Of a stretch of DNA of 5,261 nucleotides, positions 1 through 5,261 are shown in pieces. Numbering within the stretch: the first letter of the stretch is position 1; each line of letters begins with the position of its first letter. The notes beneath the pieces were generated by a model that saw only the letters and a program-made list of their open reading frames with translations, searched no databases and was not told where the DNA came from. The stretch comes from an uncultured Geobacteraceae bacterium. Its GTDB lineage: Bacteria > Desulfobacterota > Desulfuromonadia > Desulfuromonadales > Geopsychrobacteraceae. The translations under genes were made by a program, and so were the position numbers. The stretch covers positions 1 through 5,261 of the forward strand of contig CALFFB010000099.1 of NCBI GenBank assembly GCA_937958075.1, given 5' to 3'.

Positions 1-501
1 TTGATGCAGCTGCGCCCGGATAAGCTTCCAGGACAATTCAAAGAAAAAAACAACCAGGCCGGGACAACCCGTTTCGTTCCCCCGGAACTGGTTGAGGGAA
101 CCCTTGAGAAGGGATTTGACATCTATCGAGCTTTGGAGGCCCCCTTCTCCCGAGCCGTGTTCATGATGTTCATGATCAGCGAAATCCACCCCTTTACCGA
201 TGGGAACGGGCGAACAGCACGCATTATGATGAATGCCGAGCTGGTCGCTGCCGACGAGCATCGAATTATTATCCCAACGGTCTTCAGGAACAACTACCTC
301 TCTTCCCTCAAGGCATTGACCCACAATGGATTAACGGAGCCGATTATCCGTACCCTGGACTTTGCCCAACGCTATACGCGCAGTGTGGACTGGGATGATT
401 TTGAAGAAGCCAGACGGCAGCTAAGCTTGACAAATGCCTTCCTGGATCCAAATGATGCTGACGCGATGGGAAAACGGCTTGTTCTTTATCAGGAGGGGTA
501 A
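1..501 (+). CDS. Fic-domain protein, probable AMP-transferase (5' end outside window)
   Basis: Fic-fold enzymes usually transfer AMP from ATP to a hydroxyl side chain of a target protein, although some use other phosphate-containing donors. The visible 166 residues contain the complete active-site loop HPFTDGNGRTAR, with catalytic His at about residue 63 and the phosphate-binding GNGR just after it. It is preceded by a helix (AVFMMFMISEI) and by a PGQF...FVPPELV stretch typical of the flap region before the Fic core. About 95 residues follow the motif, a helical tail ending in TAA at 499-501. The frame is open at base 1, and the TTG-ATG there is probably internal, because Fic proteins of this type generally run 300 residues or more. 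The inhibitory helix motif (S/T-x-x-x-E-G/N) is not visible and may lie in the missing N-terminus, so the Fic class cannot be assigned. The gene converges on the methyltransferase gene with a 38-bp gap and no obvious terminator. The family call is secure; the target is unknown. Confidence 0.9.
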   Translation: MMQLRPDKLPGQFKEKNNQAGTTRFVPPELVEGTLEKGFDIYRALEAPFSRAVFMMFMISEIHPFTDGNGRTARIMMNAELVAADEHRIIIPTVFRNNYLSSLKALTHNGLTEPIIRTLDFAQRYTRSVDWDDFEEARRQLSLTNAFLDPNDADAMGKRLVLYQEG

Positions 502-539
502 TTTCACAACACACACCTGGCATCCTCCCGGTCCTGACG

Positions 540-1220
540 TCACCTCTTTTTCAACACATAGGTACGCCACATGGCATAGCGAGGAAGAAAGTCGAGGTAG
601 CCCACAACATCGAACCCGCTCTGGTGGAACTCCTGCTCGATGATGTCCCGCGCAATGACAAAACGATTCTGGTAGGACTGCCGGGGACGCTGCGCTTCCA
701 GCCTTTGCCGCCGCCATGCCTTGACATTGCCGTCCACCCACAGGGAAATAATCACGGTCGAGGCGGTCACGCGATGCAACTCCGTCAGCAGCCGCAGTCG
801 ATCCTCCTTCTTGCCCAGGTGGTGAATCAGGCGGATACAAAAGATGTTGTCGACAAAATTGTCCGCCACCGGCAACGCAAAAGCCGACCCCTGAAAAGCT
901 TTGATACGGCCGGTCATGTGCGGCGGTCTGTATTTCAGCCCGACATCGATCATATCCTGACTGTAATCACAGGCATGGATGGTGCGCTCGGGCTCCTCCG
1001 TCAACAGATCCCAGAAGCGTCCGGTGCCGCAGGGCATATCGAGAACCGATCCGGGACGACCCGCCATGAGCAGAGCCTTACGGGCGATCTGGTGATCGCG
1101 CCAGTCGGAAAGCCGTCGGGCCAATCCCCCACGGTGCTTTTCAAAATAAGCCTTGGCATGGTCGGCATCGTACTTGGCGGAAAACTCAACTTCCGGAACC
1201 GATGGTTTTTTGTCGCTCAT
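540..1220 (-). CDS. Class I SAM-dependent methyltransferase, substrate unknown
   Basis: A predicted cytoplasmic enzyme of 226 residues that transfers a methyl group from S-adenosylmethionine. The Rossmann-type SAM-binding signature is clear. Motif I is VLDMPCGTGRF at residues 59-69, the acidic residue ending strand 2 is D85 in ACDYSQDMI, and the motif around residues 111-135 (GSAFALPVADNFVDNIFC, then RLIHHL) matches the 'D-LPF-D-SFD-V' region of UbiE/Methyltransf_11/25-type enzymes. The N-terminal ~50 residues are charged and helical (KYDADHAKAYFEKHR), and the C-terminus ends in basic residues. The ATG at 1218-1220 is supported by AGGAG at 1228-1232, seven bases upstream. The gene is divergent from nikR and convergent with the fic gene, so it looks monocistronic. 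A small-molecule, lipid or lipopolysaccharide-related acceptor is possible, but nothing in the sequence identifies it. The fold call is firm; the substrate is unassigned. Confidence 0.88.
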   Translation of the reverse strand: MSDKKPSVPEVEFSAKYDADHAKAYFEKHRGGLARRLSDWRDHQIARKALLMAGRPGSVLDMPCGTGRFWDLLTEEPERTIHACDYSQDMIDVGLKYRPPHMTGRIKAFQGSAFALPVADNFVDNIFCIRLIHHLGKKEDRLRLLTELHRVTASTVIISLWVDGNVKAWRRQRLEAQRPRQSYQNRFVIARDIIEQEFHQSGFDVVGYLDFLPRYAMWRTYVLKKR

Positions 1221-1366
1221 CGAGACTCTCCTGGAAAAACCGCTCTGATAAAAAACACTGTATTCCTGAAACCTTAAGGGCAGACATTATGAAGCTGCCG
1301 GATCATTCCTGCAGCATAGGCGGGTTGTATCACTTATCAACCTGAAAACACAAGAATTCGGACATA

Positions 1367-1396
1367 TTGACAATGGCCGAACGCTTCACCTACTGT
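1367..1396 (+). promoter_or_regulatory. Candidate sigma-70 promoter for nikR
   Basis: A perfect -35 hexamer TTGACA lies at 1367-1372, followed 18 bp later by TACTGT at 1391-1396, a weak -10 match. Transcription would begin near 1403, leaving a leader of about 24 nt that contains the ribosome binding site GGGAGG at 1415-1420. This placement makes the upstream in-frame TTG at 1367 unlikely as a translation start. The -10 is poor, so this is only a candidate. No convincing NikR operator (E. coli GTATGA/TCATAC or archaeal GTGTTAC/GTAACAC type) was found in the spacer 1221-1426. Confidence 0.3.
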
Positions 1397-1426
1397 GCGC
1401 TGAACCTGTCAGCCGGGAGGTCTGTC

Positions 1427-1843
1427 ATGCAGAAAACCATCCGCTTCGGCGTGTCCATTGATGACCAGCTGTTGCAGCAGTTCGATGAATTGATCAGTGA
1501 CAAGGGCTACAGCAACCGCAGTGAAGCGGTGCGCGACCTGATGCGTGACGCCCTGGTGGAACGGCAATGGTCACAGGACGACGCGGAGACGGTGGGCACC
1601 GTCACCCTGGTCTACGATCACCACACCCGTGATCTGTCGGACCGGCTCACCGAACATCAGCATCACCACCACCAGGCCATCATTTCCGTGCTGCACGTCC
1701 ATCTCGACGCCCACAACTGCCTGGAGGTGGTCGTGGTGCGCGGCACGGCCCAGGAGGTCAAGAAACTGGCCGATGAGCTCATCGGCACCAAAGGCGTCAA
1801 ACACGGCAAGCTGGTGACGACAACCACCGGCCAGAATCTATAA
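1427..1843 (+). CDS. nikR: NikR nickel-responsive transcriptional regulator
   Basis: A 138-residue ribbon-helix-helix repressor of the NikR family, which as a tetramer binds Ni(II) and then represses nickel uptake or nickel-enzyme genes. Residues 4-46 form the DNA-binding domain (TIRFGVSID strand, then helices with GYSNRSEAVRDLMRDAL). Residues 55-138 form the ACT-like metal-binding domain. The four nickel ligands of E. coli NikR (H76, H87, H89, C95) appear intact with an offset of three: H79 in HQHHHHQ, H90 and H92 in LHVHLD, and C98 in HNCLEV. The C-terminus GVKHGKLVTTTTG resembles archaeal NikR more than the E. coli ending. The ATG at 1427 is preferred because GGGAGG lies six bases upstream and the encoded protein begins as NikR proteins do; the frame stays open to a TTG at 1367 that would add 20 atypical residues. 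No nickel transporter, hydrogenase or urease gene is in the window, so its targets are unseen. It is divergent from the methyltransferase gene. Confidence 0.95.
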   Translation: MQKTIRFGVSIDDQLLQQFDELISDKGYSNRSEAVRDLMRDALVERQWSQDDAETVGTVTLVYDHHTRDLSDRLTEHQHHHHQAIISVLHVHLDAHNCLEVVVVRGTAQEVKKLADELIGTKGVKHGKLVTTTTGQNL

Positions 1844-1874
1844 TAACCGTTCGTGGTCAAGGTCGCGGGAGCGC

Positions 1875-1960
1875 AACTCACATGCCAGAAGCCGTTTTAC
1901 GCCATCCATGGCCACTAGACTGTCGCCATCCGGGCGACAGACACTTCGGCCATGTGAGTT
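1875..1960. repeat. Structured palindromic repeat, copy 1
   Basis: This fills most of the 153-bp spacer between the convergent nikR and nucleotidyltransferase genes. The outer arms AACTCACATG (1875-1884) and CATGTGAGTT (1951-1960) are perfectly complementary. The stem continues with CC/GG (1885-1886 with 1948-1949) and GAAG/CTTC (1888-1891 with 1944-1947), leaving 1887 and 1950 bulged. Inside are hairpin A, GCCA/TGGC around TCCA (1901-1912), and hairpin B, CTGTCGCC/GGCGACAG around a 5-nt loop (1920-1940). Its core aligns with the copies at 3039-3148 and 5160-5250. No T-tract follows on either strand, so it is not a classical intrinsic terminator, though its position between two converging genes would suit a transcript-end structure. 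Confidence 0.85.
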
Positions 1961-1996
1961 CCCCTCCCCCGCCCATCACGGCCAGCAGACGGTTAC

Positions 1997-2992
1997 TCAC
2001 CCCTGCATATCCACCAGCGAATGATCCCCGATATTCATTGTCCGTTCACTGCTCACCAGCTGCACCGCCTCGCCGAGGATGGTATCGGTCAGGATCATGT
2101 TCCGCACCCGGGTATCACGATTGATGATGCTGTCGCGGATGATGCTGCGTTGAAGCACGGCACCTGCGGCCACCGACACATTGGGTCCGATGACACAGTC
2201 CTGCAGGCGCGCCCCCTTCTCCACATGCACCGGCTCGATAAACACGCAGTTCTGCGTCTCACCATGAATATGGTGCCGGTCCTTGAGGAGATAGGCGTTG
2301 GTTTCCAGCAGCGTTTCCGGCTTGCCGCAGTCGAGCCAGGCATCGATGGTCGGCGCCTTTAAGCGGCAACCGTCCCTGATCATGCGCATGAACACCGGCG
2401 GCAGATAAAATTCCCCCTTGACCCGCTCGTCCGCGTCAATGGTCGCGGTCAGATACTCCATGAAGCGGCGCCCGCTGCGCAGATAGAAAAGCCCCACCTG
2501 GGCCAGATTGGAAACAGGCGTATCCGGCTTTTCCACCATGTCGACAATAAAGTCACCGTCCATGACATTGACGCCGAAGCGCTGGTAATCCTCAACCTCC
2601 ATGGAATAAATCAGGCCGTCAGCGTCATGGCACAGGCTGGTCACCCGGGTGAGATCGGTCTCGAAAATGGTGTCATTGAACACCACCAGCAGATCTTCAT
2701 CTCCGGAGCAGTAGTCATGGGCCAGCCACACCGCGTGGGCCGGGCCCTTGCGCTCGGTCTGGACAACATAGCGGCAGCTCAGGTGCGGAAACATTTTATC
2801 CATGAAATCCTGGATCTGCTCCCCCTGATCGTCGACGATAAAGATAAAATCGCTCACCTCAAGGGTGGCCAGACGGCTGACGATATGCTCCAGAACCGTC
2901 TTGCCGGCCACAGACACCAGGGATTTCGCCTTGGTGTGGGTGTGGGGCCAGAGCCGGGTTCCCTTGCCGGCAACGGGCAGAATAACTTTCAC
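1997..2992 (-). CDS. Sugar-1-phosphate nucleotidyltransferase (glucose-1-phosphate thymidylyl/uridylyltransferase-like)
   Basis: A 331-residue cytoplasmic enzyme that should join a sugar-1-phosphate to a nucleotide, giving an NDP-sugar for surface polysaccharide or glycan synthesis. Residues 1-235 form the nucleotidyltransferase domain. It has the nucleotide-binding loop VAGKGTRLWPHT (7-18), the basic residue of the sugar-nucleotide site at about K23, ERKGPAHAV (80-88), the metal-binding Asp in FNDTIF (105-110), VEKPD (153-157), GEFYLPP (193-199) and WLDCGKPETLLETN (219-232). Residues about 245-310 contain hexapeptide-like repeats of a left-handed beta-helix (VFIEPVHVEKGARLQDCVIGP and on), as in long RmlA-like and GlmU-like enzymes. 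The motif around K23 reads TKAKSLVSV where most relatives have PKPLVPV. The start codon is GTG at 2990-2992, supported by AAAGGAG at 3001-3007, eight bases upstream. No other nucleotide-sugar gene is adjacent, so base and sugar specificity cannot be fixed. Confidence 0.9.
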   Translation of the reverse strand: MKVILPVAGKGTRLWPHTHTKAKSLVSVAGKTVLEHIVSRLATLEVSDFIFIVDDQGEQIQDFMDKMFPHLSCRYVVQTERKGPAHAVWLAHDYCSGDEDLLVVFNDTIFETDLTRVTSLCHDADGLIYSMEVEDYQRFGVNVMDGDFIVDMVEKPDTPVSNLAQVGLFYLRSGRRFMEYLTATIDADERVKGEFYLPPVFMRMIRDGCRLKAPTIDAWLDCGKPETLLETNAYLLKDRHHIHGETQNCVFIEPVHVEKGARLQDCVIGPNVSVAAGAVLQRSIIRDSIINRDTRVRNMILTDTILGEAVQLVSSERTMNIGDHSLVDMQG

Positions 2993-3021
2993 AACAGCTA
3001 CTCCTTTATGCGTCTTTTCAT

Positions 3022-3036
3022 TGACATGTCATCATA
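3022..3036 (-). promoter_or_regulatory. Possible -10 element and small palindrome upstream of the nucleotidyltransferase
   Basis: On the minus strand TATGAT (3031-3036) matches the sigma-70 -10 consensus at five of six positions and lies about 40 bp before the GTG start. A perfect 10-bp palindrome TGACATGTCA (3022-3031) overlaps its downstream edge. The expected -35 position falls inside the right-hand part of the left arm of repeat copy 2 and shows no TTGACA-like hexamer, so the promoter is weakly supported. If used, the repeat would sit immediately upstream of the transcription start. Confidence 0.2.
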
Positions 3037-3038
3037 CA

Positions 3039-3148
3039 GCCCATGATGGGGACTCCCATTTTCAGGGACAGTTTTCGCCGTCCTGGCCCTTCGACCGTCG
3101 CCATCCATGGCGCCGGACGCCCTGATCATGGGAGTCCCCATCATGGGC
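3039..3148. repeat. Structured palindromic repeat, copy 2, with perfect 21-bp arms
   Basis: It occupies the spacer between the kinase stop (22 bp away) and the nucleotidyltransferase start. The arms at 3039-3059 and 3128-3148 are perfect 21-bp inverted repeats. After a 2x2 internal loop, a second stem TCAGGG/CCCTGA pairs 3062-3067 with 3120-3125. The interior holds hairpin A, GCC/GGC (3077-3079 with 3085-3087), and hairpin B, CCGTCGCC/GGCGCCGG (3095-3102 with 3109-3116, one mismatch). The segment GAYTCCCAYTYYMAGGGACA at its left side is shared with copy 3. The minus-strand sequence after the hairpin is not T-rich, so a standard intrinsic terminator for the kinase gene is not supported. It could act as a transcript-stabilising or rho-related structure, or be a REP-like mobile palindrome. 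Confidence 0.9.
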
Positions 3149-3170
3149 CCGGAATCTTGCCGATTTGACC

Positions 3171-5072
3171 TTAGCCTGGTTTTTCAGCAATCACAACCGC
3201 CTGCGGCAGGGTAAAACGGAAGCAGCTGCCCTGCCCCTTGCCTGCCGATTCCACCCAGATCCTGCCGCCGTAAAATTCGACAATCCGGCGCACCAGGGCC
3301 AGGCCCAGACCCGAACCCTCGGTCTCCGCCGCGAGCTTGTCAAAGAGGCCGAAAATACGTTCCTGGTACGGAGCTTCGATGCCACTGCCGTTGTCCCGCA
3401 CATAAAAAACGACCTCGTCATCCCGGTCGGCACCGATTTCCACCAGCGGCTCACTCTGGTCGCCCATGTAGACAATGGCGTTCTCCGTCAGGTGGCTCCA
3501 GATTTCCGTCAGGCGTTCCTCATCACCACGTAACAGCAGAGACGCCGGCTTGATCTCGACCCTGACGCCACGGCTGGTCGCCAGGGGCTGCAGGGTGTCA
3601 ACCACCTTTCCTGCCAGTTCAGCAAAAGGCTGCTCCACCTCTGCCGCCGTTACCGTATCCAGCCGGAACAGCCGCATCAGACTGTCAAGGAGCTGATTCA
3701 TGCGCCGCGCCGCCTTGCGCACCAGGGAAATCTGGCGATCGGTCTCCCGGTCTTCATGCTGCCCCAGGCGCTGTTGAATCATGGCCAGAAAGGATTCCAC
3801 CGTCACCAGAGGCGTGCGCAACTCATGGGAGACCGTGTAGTTGAACTGCTCCAGGGCCTGGTTGCGCTGACCCAGTTCCCGGCTCTGCCGACCAAGGAGC
3901 TCTTCCGCCTGCTTGCGGTCGGTGATGTCCTGCACGAAACCATGCCAGAGCAGACTGCCGTCGGGCAGGGGTTCCGGCGTGGCGTGCCCTTCCAGCCACA
4001 GGGTTTTCCCCGAGGGATGCAGCACCCGATGCTGATTGTGCCAGTCGGCAAGGGTGGTTGCCGACTGCTCGATGGACTGCAGAAATTCAGGCTGGTCCTG
4101 AGGATGGACCACCGCGACCAAAGCATCGATATCTTCCCGCACCTGCTCCGGTGTCAGCCCGTAGAGTTTGTGAATGCCGTCACTGGCGTAGGGGCAATAG
4201 GCGCGACCATCCGCGTGACGCCGAAATTGATAGATCATCCCCGGCAGATGGGCGGCCAGCTTCTGCAGCCGTTTCAGCTGAGCCCTCTGCTCCTCGGCGC
4301 TGCGCTGCCGTTGCCGCAGATACAACCGCAGGCGCTGCCGATGAAGGCCGATGGACGCCAGCCCCAGCAGCCAGATACCGCCGTAGCCGAAGAGATAGAC
4401 GGGCCGGGTCGCGGCCAGGGCCTCGCCATAGGGCTGCCAGGGGATGGCGACAGTGATGCCGCCGAGGAGATCCCCCACCTCATAGCCCTGATGACCGTGA
4501 CAGCGCAGGCATCCCTCTTCCGTGTAAAAGGGGAGCATCATCCGCAGCGAGCGGTCGCCCTCCTCGGTCATCATCCCCGACAGCTCTTCAACCCCGTCCC
4601 TGAAGGAGCGCAGAGCGTCCTCCTCCCAGGCATCAGGCGTATTCTCGGGGCGCAGGGGGTTAAGGCTGGTGATCTTGCCACGTGAACCAAACTGCTCATC
4701 CGCCATCTGATGCACCTGACGGGTCATGTAGGCCGGATTGACCAGGGTCAGCTCCCGCCCCGAGGGGGTTGCGATATCACGTTCGGCCACATGGGTAAGG
4801 TAGGGATTGGGCGGGGTTTTGGCGGTCACGGGAACATAGACGCCGCCGTGCTCCGTCGACCAGCGACGGTAGGCCATGTCCTTCTGGATACTGTAGCGGG
4901 CAGCAGTACGGGCGTTTTCCAGGTAGCCGAAAGCGGTGCGCTGATAATGCCACCAGCCCAGCCCGGCAATAATCAGTGTCCAGACAAGGGCCGCCAGCAC
5001 CAGCACCGCGCCAAAACGATTGACGTTGATTCTTGTCTGACGATCTGCCGCTGAAGATGGTTCACGGGTCAT
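3171..5072 (-). CDS. Haem-c-type Tll0287-like (DUF3365) PAS sensor histidine kinase
   Basis: A 633-residue inner-membrane sensor kinase. Residues 22-43 form a first transmembrane helix. Residues about 44-222 form a periplasmic Tll0287-like (DUF3365) domain with its signatures AYRRWSTEHGGVYVPV, TPPNPYL, NPAYMTRQVHQM and a haem-c motif C188-L-R-C191-H192, followed by GDLLGGITVAIP. Residues about 224-243 form the second membrane helix and 245-272 a basic coiled-coil linker. A PAS domain follows at about 275-390, ending in the usual GFVQDITDRKQAEE. The HisKA domain carries phospho-acceptor H416 in TVSHELRTPL. The ATPase domain shows the N box (N531 in LTENAIVYM), G1 (D560-N-G-S-G), F box (IFGLFDKL) and G2 (GSGLGLAL, 586-593). 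All catalytic boxes look intact. The ATG at 5070-5072 follows AGGGGG (5082-5087) by nine bases. Known relatives are thought to sense redox state or small gaseous ligands; the ligand here is inference. No response regulator is in the window. Confidence 0.94.
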   Translation of the reverse strand: MTREPSSAADRQTRINVNRFGAVLVLAALVWTLIIAGLGWWHYQRTAFGYLENARTAARYSIQKDMAYRRWSTEHGGVYVPVTAKTPPNPYLTHVAERDIATPSGRELTLVNPAYMTRQVHQMADEQFGSRGKITSLNPLRPENTPDAWEEDALRSFRDGVEELSGMMTEEGDRSLRMMLPFYTEEGCLRCHGHQGYEVGDLLGGITVAIPWQPYGEALAATRPVYLFGYGGIWLLGLASIGLHRQRLRLYLRQRQRSAEEQRAQLKRLQKLAAHLPGMIYQFRRHADGRAYCPYASDGIHKLYGLTPEQVREDIDALVAVVHPQDQPEFLQSIEQSATTLADWHNQHRVLHPSGKTLWLEGHATPEPLPDGSLLWHGFVQDITDRKQAEELLGRQSRELGQRNQALEQFNYTVSHELRTPLVTVESFLAMIQQRLGQHEDRETDRQISLVRKAARRMNQLLDSLMRLFRLDTVTAAEVEQPFAELAGKVVDTLQPLATSRGVRVEIKPASLLLRGDEERLTEIWSHLTENAIVYMGDQSEPLVEIGADRDDEVVFYVRDNGSGIEAPYQERIFGLFDKLAAETEGSGLGLALVRRIVEFYGGRIWVESAGKGQGSCFRFTLPQAVVIAEKPG

Positions 5073-5159
5073 GGCTTGCTACCCCCTTTTGTTGCCGTGA
5101 CGGTGGGACGACCGGTTGCTATCGTCTCCGTTAAGAAGCGAACTATTCAGCACAGGACG

Positions 5160-5250
5160 CGGATTCCCACTCCAAGGGACACGTTGCGCCGTCCATGGCC
5201 GTTCGACTGTCGCCGTCCGTGGCGACAGACGCCCTTGTCACGGGAACCCG
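5160..5250. repeat. Structured palindromic repeat, copy 3
   Basis: It lies about 87 bp upstream of the kinase start, near the window edge, and may extend further right. The outer arms CGGATTCCC (5160-5168) and GGGAACCCG (5242-5250) pair at eight of nine positions, with an A-C mismatch at 5163/5247. A second stem CAAGGG/CCCTTG pairs 5173-5178 with 5232-5237. Hairpin A is GCCG/TGGC with one wobble (5188-5191 with 5196-5199). Hairpin B is a perfect CTGTCGCC/GGCGACAG stem (5207-5214 with 5221-5228) around a 6-nt loop. The core is clearly homologous to copy 2 and, less closely, to copy 1. Confidence 0.85.
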
Positions 5251-5261
5251 AACCCTGCCCT

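Noticed and set aside
491..496. AGGAGG ribosome-binding-like sequence at the end of the fic gene
   Set aside because: No start codon with a sensible plus-strand frame follows at the right distance.
624..1277. Plus-strand open frame (217 codons) opposite the methyltransferase gene
   Set aside because: It is antisense to a clear SAM methyltransferase with its own ribosome binding site, and shows no domain.
1294..1315. Small inverted repeat GCTGC/GCAGC in the nikR-methyltransferase spacer
   Set aside because: Five base pairs with a 12-nt loop is expected by chance in DNA of this composition.
1288..1333. Possible NikR half-sites (ATGA/TCAT at 1289-1306, GTATCAC at 1327-1333)
   Set aside because: The first pair has a 10-bp gap instead of the E. 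coli spacing and no further symmetry; the second has no partner half-site at a suitable distance.
1367..1426. Upstream TTG start for nikR adding 20 residues
   Set aside because: It overlaps the candidate -35, lacks a ribosome binding site and would add residues not typical of NikR; the ATG at 1427 has GGGAGG six bases before it.
1882..2124. Plus-strand open frame of 80 codons beginning in repeat copy 1
   Set aside because: It runs through the hairpin and then antisense into the nucleotidyltransferase gene; it lacks a ribosome binding site and has a low-complexity Pro/Arg-rich product.
2865..3125. Plus-strand open frame of 86 codons ending in FDRRHPWRRTP
   Set aside because: It starts antisense inside the nucleotidyltransferase gene and ends in repeat copy 2. 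The RRHPWRR-like tail is simply translation of the repeat palindrome.
3756..4685. Long plus-strand open frame (309 codons) opposite the kinase gene
   Set aside because: It is fully antisense to a kinase gene with intact domains, and its product has no recognisable motif; an effect of GC-rich codon bias on the opposite strand.
1875..5250. CRISPR array or intrinsic terminators as an explanation for the repeats
   Set aside because: The copies are over a kilobase apart, with genes between them and no regular spacers, and no U-tract follows the hairpins on either strand.

Overview
The window is about 5.3 kb of moderately GC-rich DNA from a Gram-negative bacterium. The gene content points to an anaerobic or metal-rich lifestyle, most likely Desulfuromonadota (Geobacter/Desulfuromonas-like). 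The clues are a membrane histidine kinase with a periplasmic Tll0287-like (DUF3365) domain carrying a c-type haem motif, and a NikR of the archaeal/deltaproteobacterial style. This taxonomic guess comes from family knowledge only; no marker gene is present.

Layout: the 3' part of a Fic-domain protein gene (+, 1-501, cut by the window edge) converges on a class I SAM-dependent methyltransferase gene (-, 540-1220). A 206-bp divergent spacer (1221-1426) separates the methyltransferase from nikR (+, 1427-1843). nikR converges on a sugar-1-phosphate nucleotidyltransferase gene (-, 1997-2992). Upstream of that, on the same strand, lies the haem-binding sensor kinase gene (-, 3171-5072). The window ends 189 bp upstream of the kinase start. 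No gap between genes exceeds 300 bp.

The most distinctive content is not coding. Three diverged copies of one structured repeat lie in the same orientation in the spacers at 1875-1960, 3039-3148 and 5160-5250. Each folds on paper into a long closing stem, a second stem and two hairpins. Between copies the paired arms change sequence but stay complementary, with compensatory base pairs at several positions. The copies bracket both the nucleotidyltransferase gene and the kinase gene and are absent from the other two spacers. They look like a REP/BIME-like or structured-RNA element family that I cannot name.

The genes do not form one evident pathway. They cover a signalling kinase without its response regulator, a nickel regulator without transport or enzyme genes, a nucleotide-sugar enzyme, an unassigned methyltransferase and a Fic enzyme. 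This reads as a patchwork of single-gene transcription units separated by repeats.
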